A DNA stretch of 64,000 bases from the NCBI RefSeq assembly GCF_016595415.1, contig NZ_JAENIO010000016.1, positions 1-64,000 on the forward strand. Direction: 5' to 3'. The notes beneath the pieces were generated by a model. That model searched no databases, was not told the DNA's origin, and saw only the letters and a list, made by a program, of their open reading frames with translations. Source of the DNA: Roseibacillus ishigakijimensis. Its GTDB lineage: Bacteria; Verrucomicrobiota; Verrucomicrobiia; Verrucomicrobiales; Akkermansiaceae. A program made the translations under genes and the position numbers. Positions 13,321 through 20,891 of this stretch are shown here, one piece after another. The first letter of the stretch is position 1. The number at the start of each line of letters is the position of its first letter.

Positions 13321-14682
13321 ATGAACAACTCTCTCATTGCAGTAGGTGTGGGTGGGCTTCTCTTAGGGGGAGTGGGCGGCTATGTGATTTCCGGGGGCGC
13401 CAGTTCGGGGGACAGCGACAATGGTGCTGCCGCCGCGACAAAGACCGAGCGGGCCCGGGTGGTGGCGGTCGAGACTTCCACCAGCCGGGATGTGATCCGG
13501 AAGATTACCGACATTCACGCTGTTCCCAGCCAATCCGAGCGAGTGCAGCTGATGCTGGATTTCTATGGTAATCTCGATCCGGCTGAATTTGCGGCCGAGG
13601 CCGAGCGTTTGGACGAATTGCCTTTTTCCGAGCGCATGTTGGCTTCTTATCTTCTCTTTTCCCAATGGGCGGAAGTGGATCCGCTGGGTGCCTTGGCCTT
13701 TTCCGAGGGAATGGGCCGGGAAGGATTTTTTGCCCGTCCCGCGATTTTGGCGGGTTGGGCTTCCAATGATCCACAGGCCGCAGCCCAATATCTGGCCGAA
13801 AATGGACAGGAGTTCCAGATGATGGGCGGACGCCGTGGTGGCGGGGCGGCGGGCACGATCGCCACCGAGTGGGCCCGTCAGGACCCGGAAGCTGCCATGG
13901 CTTGGGCCAAGACGCTGGAGGGGCGTGAGTCCAATGGCGCGGTGGAAAATATCATTCGCGAGGTGGCCTTGAAGGATCCGGCTGCGGCCCTCACCATGGC
14001 CAATGGTCTGGACGGCGAAGCCAAGGATGCTGCCTATGCCTCCCTCGCAGATGAGTGGGCGAAGCAAGACTGGGATGCGATGGAAAGCTGGGCCCGGGGC
14101 CTGCCTGCGGAGCAGATGGCCTCCGTGCTTGCCGAAGGGGTGCAGGGGCTTGCCGAGCGCGATGCCGAGATGGCGGCGGAAAAATGGAAGTTGCTGCCCG
14201 AGGGCGAGCAGCGCGACCGCATTCTTGACGATGTGATCGAGCCTTGGGCCAATGAAAACCCGGAAGAGGCGATGAGCTATCTCCTCGCCAATGGGAGTCC
14301 GGAAGCCCAGGCCGATGCCATGCGCGAGGCCATGGCTCCCTTGGCCCGCAACAATCCCGAGCAGGCCCTGGCTGTGATTGGCACCCTGCCGGACAACGAA
14401 GTGCGCGATCGTGCGGTGCAGACTTATGTCTTCTCCGCGCAAGATGCCGATCCCGAGCAAACCATCAATCTGGCGGCCAGTATCGGCGACGAGCGCGATC
14501 GGATGCGAGCTGTCGGTGGGGCCGCGATCAATTATCTGCGGGCGGATCAAGAAGCGGCGACCAGTTTTCTCCAATCCAGTGGAATTGTGGATCAAGAGTT
14601 CGTGGAGGGTCTCATTGAGCGGGCCCAAGGCGGTGGCGGCGATCGCGGCTGGGGGGGTGGCCCTCCCCGCCGGGGCCGCTAA
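13321..14682 (+). CDS. Membrane-anchored protein with 31-32-residue helical repeats
   Basis: A 453-residue protein not assigned to a named family. Residues 4-26 are a Gly-rich hydrophobic anchor or signal. From about residue 150 there are at least seven tandem units of 31-32 residues, each opening with a DP/NP-x-x-A motif (DPEAAMAWAKTL, DPAAALTMANGL, DWDAMESWARGL, NPEEAMSYLLAN, NPEQALAVIGTL and so on). Each unit looks like a helical hairpin, so the protein probably forms an alpha-solenoid in the periplasm, much as TPR proteins do. The tail is Gly/Arg-rich (GGGDRGWGGGPPRRGR). The ATG at 13321 was chosen because upstream sequence overlaps the terminator. It is monocistronic between two terminators. 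Confidence 0.7.
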   Translation: MNNSLIAVGVGGLLLGGVGGYVISGGASSGDSDNGAAAATKTERARVVAVETSTSRDVIRKITDIHAVPSQSERVQLMLDFYGNLDPAEFAAEAERLDELPFSERMLASYLLFSQWAEVDPLGALAFSEGMGREGFFARPAILAGWASNDPQAAAQYLAENGQEFQMMGGRRGGGAAGTIATEWARQDPEAAMAWAKTLEGRESNGAVENIIREVALKDPAAALTMANGLDGEAKDAAYASLADEWAKQDWDAMESWARGLPAEQMASVLAEGVQGLAERDAEMAAEKWKLLPEGEQRDRILDDVIEPWANENPEEAMSYLLANGSPEAQADAMREAMAPLARNNPEQALAVIGTLPDNEVRDRAVQTYVFSAQDADPEQTINLAASIGDERDRMRAVGGAAINYLRADQEAATSFLQSSGIVDQEFVEGLIERAQGGGGDRGWGGGPPRRGR

Positions 14683-14713
14683 GGGGCTCATCTTGCCAGC
14701 TGGTTTTTTCGCG

Positions 14714-14750
14714 ACAGCTTCCCCCGGACGATGGGGGAGGCTGTTTTTTT
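14714..14750 (+). terminator. Intrinsic terminator after the repeat protein
   Basis: A 12-bp stem (14714-14725 with 14732-14743 allowing one G-U) closes a short loop and is followed by seven T residues. Confidence 0.88.
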
Positions 14751-14805
14751 CGAGGGGCTTGAATTTTCCCGTTTTTCCCGCCGTTGAATGGCGGTAGAGT
14801 GTGAT

Positions 14806-15516
14806 ATGAACGCAAAGATTTCTCTTCTCGTCCACTTGCTTGTTCCGTTGCTGGCTCTGGCGGAGGACCGTTCTTCCGTGCGCCGATCTCTCATCGATAG
14901 CGATCCGGAGGTCGTGTATGTGGCGGACTTGTTTCCAGAAGGGGAGGAGGTCGAATTGACCGTGGCGTCCCCCGCCCATGTCTACGCCACCAAAACTGGA
15001 GGACGCAAATTGGGGGTGCTTACCGAGGGAAAGGTCAAGCTGATTGGATTTGATAACCGGGCCTGCAAGGTGCAGGGGCAGGGGCGCATCGGCTGGGTCA
15101 AGCCCTCACTCCTGCGAGCCCGGGAGGGCAATGTGCAGGAGCTCATGAAGGAGGTCTATGCCCGCGAGATGGAAGTGCGCGCGCTTATCGACAAGGGCGA
15201 GATCGCACTCGGCATGACTCGCGACGAGGTTTGCCGGGTGATGGGCGAGCCGACGAAAAAGACCCTGCGCCGGAGCAAAGAGGGGGTCAGCGGAACTCTG
15301 GAATTTGCCGAATATGAGGAGGTGAAGCACTATCAGCCCGTTGTCGATCCGTATACCGGAGCGGTCTATCGTCGCTACACCCACACCACCCAAGAGGAAA
15401 AATCCAAAGTGGTGGTTGAATTTGAGAACGGAGTGGCCACGGTGATTGAGGAAAATGAGCAGCAAAAAGGCGGAGACGTCAAAGTCGTGCTCCGCCCTGT
15501 CGTTTGGGTCTGGTGA
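14806..15516 (+). CDS. Exported protein with SH3-like and SmpA/BamE-like segments
   Basis: A 236-residue protein with an N-terminal signal peptide (MNAKISLLVHLLVPLLALA). Residues about 40-100 look like a bacterial SH3-like barrel (VELTVASPAHVYATKTGGRKLG, ending in RIGWVKPSLLRA). After a charged helix, GMTRDEVCRVMGEPTKK (about 135-150) and the later VVVEFENGVATVIEE resemble the SmpA/OmlA fold, a small domain that binds or assembles envelope proteins. The function is unknown. The ATG at 14806 is preferred to one six codons earlier because it starts the signal peptide directly. It is convergent with the next gene, with only 12 bases between them. Confidence 0.6.
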   Translation: MNAKISLLVHLLVPLLALAEDRSSVRRSLIDSDPEVVYVADLFPEGEEVELTVASPAHVYATKTGGRKLGVLTEGKVKLIGFDNRACKVQGQGRIGWVKPSLLRAREGNVQELMKEVYAREMEVRALIDKGEIALGMTRDEVCRVMGEPTKKTLRRSKEGVSGTLEFAEYEEVKHYQPVVDPYTGAVYRRYTHTTQEEKSKVVVEFENGVATVIEENEQQKGGDVKVVLRPVVWVW

Positions 15517-15528
15517 GGAGAGAATTCC

Positions 15529-16407
15529 TCAGCCCTGGTAGTCTTCGCGCACTTTTTCGAGGAGAGCCTTGGTCAGCTTGATGCCTTCGTCTTCGGAGTG
15601 CTTCCCGCCTTCGTATTCGACTCCCACATAGCCCCGGTATTTGGCATCGAGAACGATTTTCATCGCCTTTTGGAAGTCGGTCTGCACTTCGTTGCCCGCC
15701 TCATCAAACTCCCGGGATTTGGCCGAGACACCTTTGGCGAAAGGCATGAGATCGCGGATGCCCTGATAACGGTCGTAGCCGTGGAAATTGCCGAAGTCGG
15801 GCAAAGAGCCGCAGTTGGGAAGATTGACCGCACTGAGCACCCCGGAGAGCCATTCGCCATTCGAGGAATTTCCCCCGTGATTTTCCACGATCACGTTGAT
15901 GTCGTGATCGGCGGCGAAGGTGGCGAGCTTGTGAAGGCCGTCCGTGACTTGTTTGGCGGCTTCCTCGGGACTTCCGTCGCCATAGGCATTCACGCGGATG
16001 GAGTGGCAGCCGAGAGTTTTGGCCGCCGTGACCCAGCGCTTGTGCTGATCCACGGTCTTGTTGCGCCCTTCTTCGGTTTTCGCTCCGATGTGGCCTTCGC
16101 CATCGATCATGATGAGGACATTGCTCATGCCCAGGTCGCTGACCCGCTTGTTGAGTTCAGCGAGGTAGCTTTCGTCTTCGGCCTTATCCTTGAAGAATTG
16201 ATTGACGTATTCGAGAGCATGAATGTCGTAGGTCTTCCGGGTGTATTCCGGCCATTCCAGATTGCTGATTTTGCCTGCTTTGAGCATGCGGTGGTTGGAC
16301 CACTGGGCGAGCGAGATTTTGAAGAGAGGCTCGCTCTCTTCCTGGCCGAAGAGGTGGGGGACCAAGGCAGTCGCGGTGGCGGTAGCTAGAAAATGACGTC
16401 GATTCAT
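15529..16407 (-). CDS. Tat-exported sugar phosphate isomerase/epimerase-like protein
   Basis: A 292-residue xylose-isomerase-like TIM-barrel protein. The start MNRRHFLATATATALVPHLFG is a twin-arginine type signal, so the protein probably folds in the cytoplasm and is exported. Barrel landmarks are ISLAQWSNH, HALEYVNQFF, VLIMIDGEGHIG, SIRVNAYG, NVIVENHGG, CGSLPDFGNFH and GYVGVEYEGG, with the Glu, Asp and His residues used for metal binding in this superfamily. Such exported paralogues are frequent in Verrucomicrobiota and Planctomycetota; the substrate is not known. The upstream in-frame extension of 32 codons lacks a signal and was not used. It is transcribed away from the DUF1549 gene. Confidence 0.8.
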   Translation of the reverse strand: MNRRHFLATATATALVPHLFGQEESEPLFKISLAQWSNHRMLKAGKISNLEWPEYTRKTYDIHALEYVNQFFKDKAEDESYLAELNKRVSDLGMSNVLIMIDGEGHIGAKTEEGRNKTVDQHKRWVTAAKTLGCHSIRVNAYGDGSPEEAAKQVTDGLHKLATFAADHDINVIVENHGGNSSNGEWLSGVLSAVNLPNCGSLPDFGNFHGYDRYQGIRDLMPFAKGVSAKSREFDEAGNEVQTDFQKAMKIVLDAKYRGYVGVEYEGGKHSEDEGIKLTKALLEKVREDYQG

Positions 16408-16563
16408 AAGTCTGAGCCAGACTAAACGTCCGAAGCGGGTTCTTTCGAACGAAAAAAAGTCATTTTCTGAACAAATTGCGGCGAAGTTTACTGTTAATCG
16501 CAAAGATTTCGCGAGCCTTTGCCATTTTTTCTAAACTTTACTCGTGTGGCACGTAAGTTGTGG

Positions 16564-18486
16564 ATGATGAAACCCTCATTTCTATTGGGCAGTTTGTGCG
16601 CCCTCGTGCTTTTGCCCTGCCAGCTGGTGGCTCAGGGCCTGAGCTCCAAACCGAAAATCGATGACGAGTTCCTGCAGAAATCTGCGCTCATGGTGGACCG
16701 ACATGTGGCCAATCTTTATAAGGCCAAGAAGTTGGCCGTTCCCGGGGTGGTCGACGATGCCACTTTTCTGCGGCGCAGCTTCCTCGTGGCCGCAGGGCGG
16801 ATTCCCAATTTGGATGAGGCACGCGCCTTCTTGGAAATTGAGGATGAAAGCAAGCGCGATGCCTTGGTCGGCTATCTGATGAATTCCGATGGTTATCGCA
16901 GCCACATGACCAATTGGGTTCTCGATATTTTGCGGGCTCAAGAGAGTTTTGACGAGGGGCGGGTTTCCAGTTCCCCCTACTTGGAATACATTCACAAGTC
17001 GGTGGCGGAGAACAAGCCGTGGGACGAGATGGCTCAAGATTTACTGGCGTCCAAAGGCTCGCTTTGGTCGGAGGGCAATGGTGCGGTTGGCTACTTCATC
17101 CGAGACAAGGGCATGGAGCTGGACAATTTGGCCAATACTATGCGCATTTTCACTGGAACCCGGATGGAATGCGCCCAGTGCCATGATGATCCCTTCGGGG
17201 AGTATGAGCGCATGGACTTTTACCACTTGGCCGCCTTCGTGGCCGATCAGCATGAAGTCAACAGTGGTCCGTGGGACCAAGTCTGGCGCCAAGTGCGGGA
17301 TGCTAAGGAAGAACGCTCGGATTTCGGGCGCCTGGTGGATTGGCTGGGCGACAACATTCACTACCCGACCCTGGGTGGGGGTGGCCGCGGGCGGATTCCG
17401 TTGCCCAGTGATTATCAATACCGGGATGGGGACCCGGGAGAAATGATTGGAGGCAAGACGCCCTTTGGTGATCGGGTGCGCACCTCGGACCGCCGGGACG
17501 AGGGCGATGCCCGCGAGACTTTCGCCGAGTGGATTTCCAGCCCCGATAATCCGCGCTTCAATGCCACTATCGTCAACCGGATGTGGCATCGGGTCATGGG
17601 TCGCGGGATTTGGGAGCCCGTGGACGAGTTCAAGGATGTGGAAGACACCGTCTCTCCCGCTCTGGTGAAGGATCTCGTGCGCCTGATGAAGGACATCCAG
17701 TATGATTTGAAGACCTTCCAGCACATTTTGTTGCTGACGAAGACTTTCCAGTTCGAGGCAAATCCAGAGGCCTTTGATGCGGGTGTGCCGCAATCCTTTA
17801 ACGGGCGCCAGCTCGAGCGGATGACTGCCGAGCAGGTCTGGGATTCCCTGGTCACTCTCGTAAAGGGCAATCCCGACGACCTGCCCAAGCGCGAATTTGG
17901 CAATGTGGTGCGCTACAACGATCAGTCGGTTTTGGTGGGGGAGATGACCATGGAGAGCCTGACGGCTGACCTGCTCGCCATCCGGTCGGCGGAGGAATAC
18001 CGGTCCTACGTGGAGGATCTGCTGCAGAAAATTAAATACAAGGGAGGGGGCGAAGGTAAAATGGCCTCCATGGAAATGATGCGGGGCAGCACGCGCCCTG
18101 GACCGGCCAGCGGACTGGCGCGCGCCTCCGAGTTACCCTCGCCAGCTCCCAATAATCATTTCCTGCGCCAGTTTGGGCAGTCGGATCGCATCTTGCTCGA
18201 TTCCGGCACCAATGAAGCCAACATGGCTCAAGTCTTGTCCATTATGAACGGGCACGTGGAGAGCATGGTGGTGAGCAATTCCAATGCCGCCCTCTACAAA
18301 GCGCTGGAAGCCGGAAGTTCGGACCGCGACAAGGTCCGCTACCTCTACTATGCCATTCTCGGCCGGTCCCCCTCGGATGAGGAAATGAAGCTCCTTATGC
18401 GCGATGTCATCGACGGATCGCAAGAAAGTTACCGCAACTTGGCCTCGGCACTCTTGTCGACGCACGAGTTTTTGTTCGTTCAGTAA
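16564..18486 (+). CDS. DUF1549/DUF1553 domain protein
   Basis: A 640-residue exported protein with a signal peptide over residues 1-25. The DUF1549 region (about residues 35-235) includes LRRSFLVAAGRIPNLDEARA and a CAQCH (CxxCH) motif near residue 203, which could bind heme although the family is also called PSCyt2. The DUF1553 region (about 310-630) includes DNPRFNATIVNRMWHRVMGRG and ends with the conserved ILGRSPSDEEM and ALLSTHEFLFVQ. In Planctomycetota and Verrucomicrobiota this family is almost always paired with a DUF1501 protein, as here 26 bases downstream. Biochemical function is unproven; roles in breakdown of complex organics have been suggested. Two adjacent ATG codons make the start uncertain by one residue. 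Confidence 0.85.
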   Translation: MMKPSFLLGSLCALVLLPCQLVAQGLSSKPKIDDEFLQKSALMVDRHVANLYKAKKLAVPGVVDDATFLRRSFLVAAGRIPNLDEARAFLEIEDESKRDALVGYLMNSDGYRSHMTNWVLDILRAQESFDEGRVSSSPYLEYIHKSVAENKPWDEMAQDLLASKGSLWSEGNGAVGYFIRDKGMELDNLANTMRIFTGTRMECAQCHDDPFGEYERMDFYHLAAFVADQHEVNSGPWDQVWRQVRDAKEERSDFGRLVDWLGDNIHYPTLGGGGRGRIPLPSDYQYRDGDPGEMIGGKTPFGDRVRTSDRRDEGDARETFAEWISSPDNPRFNATIVNRMWHRVMGRGIWEPVDEFKDVEDTVSPALVKDLVRLMKDIQYDLKTFQHILLLTKTFQFEANPEAFDAGVPQSFNGRQLERMTAEQVWDSLVTLVKGNPDDLPKREFGNVVRYNDQSVLVGEMTMESLTADLLAIRSAEEYRSYVEDLLQKIKYKGGGEGKMASMEMMRGSTRPGPASGLARASELPSPAPNNHFLRQFGQSDRILLDSGTNEANMAQVLSIMNGHVESMVVSNSNAALYKALEAGSSDRDKVRYLYYAILGRSPSDEEMKLLMRDVIDGSQESYRNLASALLSTHEFLFVQ

Positions 18487-18512
18487 AACTAATTTGAGAA
18501 GGAAAGAAGACT

Positions 18513-19829
18513 ATGAAGCACAATGACTTTAATAAGGCCGACGAGCTTGGCCGCCGCCAGTTTATGATCAATGCCGCCCGCTCTTATCTGGGCGTGACGG
18601 TGGCTCCCATGCTGGGGGCGACTTTGGCCACTCCGGCCTTCGCGCAAGCAGCCAAAGGACGGGCCAAACCGGCCGAGCATGTGATCTTCCTCAACATGGC
18701 AGGTGGGATGAGCCATCTTGATACCTTTGACTTGAAGCCTGGCAAAGATGTCCAAGGCCCGGTGGAAGGAATCTCGACCAAGGGCGAGTTCGCGCTCTCG
18801 CAATACCTCCCCAAAATGGCGGGGGTGGCCGACAAGATGTGCGTGATCAATTCCATGACCTCGCAACAGGGGGCCCACGAGCAGGGGCAATACATGTTGC
18901 ACAGCTCCTATTCGCAACGGGGCACCATCACCCACCCTTCCATTGGTTCCTGGGTGGTGCGGCTCAAGGGGCGCAAGAATGCCACCCTGCCGGGTTTTGT
19001 TTCCGTCGGAGGAAGTCCTCGCATCGCCAGCTCCGGCTTCATGGGCGCGGAATACGCGGGGGTTCCTCTCGGCCGGGCCAACGAGGGCCTGAAAGATTCC
19101 AAGAGGGCTCACACCGTGAGCGAAGAAGACTTCGACAAGCGCTTGGCCATTGCCGATGCCCTCAATAAAAAATTCCACGAGAAATACAATGTCCCACAGG
19201 TGAAGGCTTACGAAAGCCTTTACGATGAGGCGGTCAAGCTGATGAAAAGTGCCGATTTGGAGGCTTTTGACATCAATCGCGAGTCCGGCCAGCTGCGGGA
19301 GGAATACGGATCAAACAACTTTGGACAGGGATGTTTGCTCGCCCGTCGATTGGTCGAAACGGGAGTCCGTTTCGTCGAAGTCACTCTCGGCGGCTGGGAT
19401 ACCCACTACGACAACTTCACTGCGGTGGAAGCGCGCGCCAATGTGCTCGACCAAGGATTTACGGCTTTGATCAAAGACCTCAGCAACAAAGGTCTTCTCG
19501 ATTCCACCCTTGTAGTCATCGCGACCGAGTTCGGTCGCTCTCCCAACATCGTTACCGAGCACAACAATGGTCGGGACCACCACCCGGCTTGCTTCAGCAC
19601 GGTTGTCGCGGGGGGAGGGGTCAAAGGCGGAACCACTTACGGAAAATCGGATAAAAATGGCAACCGGCCCGACGAGAATCCGGTGACCCTGCAGGATCTG
19701 AACGCCACCATCGGTTATGCCCTCGGACTTGACCACTCGCAGGTCATTTACTCGCCCAGCGGACGTCCCTTCCGCATGGGCGGTCCCGATGAAAGCCTGG
19801 GTTCCCCGGTGACCTCGATTTTTGCCTGA
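18513..19829 (+). CDS. DUF1501 domain protein, Tat-exported
   Basis: A 438-residue protein. A twin-arginine signal lies near the start (GRRQFMINAARSYLG, then a hydrophobic stretch ending TPAFAQA). The mature region has the DUF1501 pattern related to the alkaline-phosphatase/sulfatase fold: FLNMAGGMSHLDTFDLKPG, INSMTSQQGAHEQGQYMLH, RRLVETGVRFVEVTLGGWDTH, VVIATEFGRSP and GRDHHPACFSTVVAGGGVKGG. Its Asp and His residues could hold metals, but enzymatic activity has not been shown for the family. It is the second gene of a two-gene operon with the DUF1549/DUF1553 protein and ends at a strong terminator. A GGAAAG purine run lies about 8 bases before the ATG. Confidence 0.88.
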   Translation: MKHNDFNKADELGRRQFMINAARSYLGVTVAPMLGATLATPAFAQAAKGRAKPAEHVIFLNMAGGMSHLDTFDLKPGKDVQGPVEGISTKGEFALSQYLPKMAGVADKMCVINSMTSQQGAHEQGQYMLHSSYSQRGTITHPSIGSWVVRLKGRKNATLPGFVSVGGSPRIASSGFMGAEYAGVPLGRANEGLKDSKRAHTVSEEDFDKRLAIADALNKKFHEKYNVPQVKAYESLYDEAVKLMKSADLEAFDINRESGQLREEYGSNNFGQGCLLARRLVETGVRFVEVTLGGWDTHYDNFTAVEARANVLDQGFTALIKDLSNKGLLDSTLVVIATEFGRSPNIVTEHNNGRDHHPACFSTVVAGGGVKGGTTYGKSDKNGNRPDENPVTLQDLNATIGYALGLDHSQVIYSPSGRPFRMGGPDESLGSPVTSIFA

Positions 19830-19856
19830 GATCGGATTGACTTTCCTGGACATGTG

Positions 19857-19893
19857 AAAAAAAGGGCGGCTCGTGAGAGTCGCCCTTTTTTTT
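19857..19893 (+). terminator. Intrinsic terminator after the DUF1501 gene
   Basis: A stem of at least 12 bp (AAAGGGCGGCTC with GAGTCGCCCTTT, one G-U, extended by further A-T pairs) closes a 4-base loop and ends in eight T residues. It separates the DUF1549/DUF1501 unit from the phosphate island. Confidence 0.92.
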
Positions 19894-19973
19894 GGAGGTC
19901 GAGGCCCCGATCGCCAAGCGGGGTGACTTCATTTTTCGTCAGGTGGAGGTTTTCTTCGGAGGGAAGTCCGCTT

Positions 19974-19991
19974 TTGTGACTAAATCGTCAC
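19974..19991 (+). promoter_or_regulatory. Putative Pho box upstream of the TonB-type operon
   Basis: TTGTGAC-TAAA-TCGTCAC: two 7-base half-sites with an 11-base period, as in PhoB boxes (consensus CTGTCAT-N4-CTGTCAY). Seen the other way it is an inverted repeat GTGAC-N6-GTCAC. A third TTGTGAC at 20002-20008 could act as a -35 element, with TATTTC at 20025-20030 as -10 (16-base spacer), which would start transcription almost at the first ATG (20040). The same motif occurs twice before pstS and its divergent porin. Confidence 0.62.
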
Positions 19992-20039
19992 CTGAGCGCG
20001 ATTGTGACTTGCCTCGCTCTTCCCTATTTCCGCCGCTCA

Positions 20040-20849
20040 ATGCACACCATCTTTCCATCCGGCATGGCTCTCACCCTCTTGCTGGCGGGCATTCTACCCG
20101 CCGCCGCGCAATCGGTGGCGGAGCAACATGTGGAACTGCGGGCGGTCATTTCCCAATGGATGGGGACCGTGGAGAAGACTCACGAATTGGAGTCGGATTG
20201 GACGACCCGGCAACAGGAGCTGAAGAATTCCATCGAGGGCATGGAGGTGATGCTGCAGCAGGCCGAAGCCGACATTGCCAAAATGGAAGCTCGCCTGGCA
20301 CTGGCGGATGAGTCTTCCCAAGAAAAGCTGGCCCAGCAGAAAGAATTCAACGAGGCCCGCGAAGCCCTCCGCGCCGGTCTTCCCGCTGTCGAGGCCGCGG
20401 TGGCCCAGGTGGTCCCTTTGTTGCCGGAGTTTTATGTCAGTGGTGAGAGTGGCTCGCCCAAGCTGAAGGCAGCCATTGAATCGTTGGCCGAGCACCGCAC
20501 CGCCGAGCCGGATGAGAAGGAGAAGCTGGGATTGAATTCCCGCATCCAGCCCTTGGTCCATATTCTCACCGAGGGCGAGCGCTTCCACAGCAAGCTGTGG
20601 GCGGTCAGCCATCCCCTGCGGGTGGGCGAGGTGGAGAAACAAATGAACGTGCTCTATTTCGGTCTCGCAGTGGCCTACGCGGTGGATGATGCGGCTGAAG
20701 TGGCTCTCGTGGGCCGGAGCTCTGACGAGGGCTGGACCTTCGCGAAACTCAGTGGGGAAGGCCTTCCCGAGCGCGTGCAGGCCCTTTACCAGGCTGCCGA
20801 TCAATCTGGCGAATCCCAAATGGTGACCCTGCCTCTCACGGTCGACTGA
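20040..20849 (+). CDS. DUF3450-like coiled-coil exported protein of a TonB2-type system
   Basis: A 269-residue protein with a signal peptide (MALTLLLAGILPAAAQ) and a long coiled coil at about residues 30-110. After that, VEKQMNVLYFGLAVAYAVDDAAEVALVGRSSDEGW resembles the conserved C-terminal half of DUF3450 proteins. In gammaproteobacteria DUF3450 genes sit directly upstream of ttpC-exbB-exbD-tonB clusters, the position seen here. A periplasmic adaptor role for the energy transducer is inferred; no activity is known. The ATG at 20040 was preferred because an earlier frame opening lies inside the presumed promoter; another ATG at 20064 would also leave a signal peptide. It is the first gene of the operon behind a Pho-box-like site. 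Confidence 0.62.
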   Translation: MHTIFPSGMALTLLLAGILPAAAQSVAEQHVELRAVISQWMGTVEKTHELESDWTTRQQELKNSIEGMEVMLQQAEADIAKMEARLALADESSQEKLAQQKEFNEAREALRAGLPAVEAAVAQVVPLLPEFYVSGESGSPKLKAAIESLAEHRTAEPDEKEKLGLNSRIQPLVHILTEGERFHSKLWAVSHPLRVGEVEKQMNVLYFGLAVAYAVDDAAEVALVGRSSDEGWTFAKLSGEGLPERVQALYQAADQSGESQMVTLPLTVD

Positions 20850-20891
20850 GCAAGGCCCGCTAGTTTTCTAAATCGGCTAATTGAGAATTTC

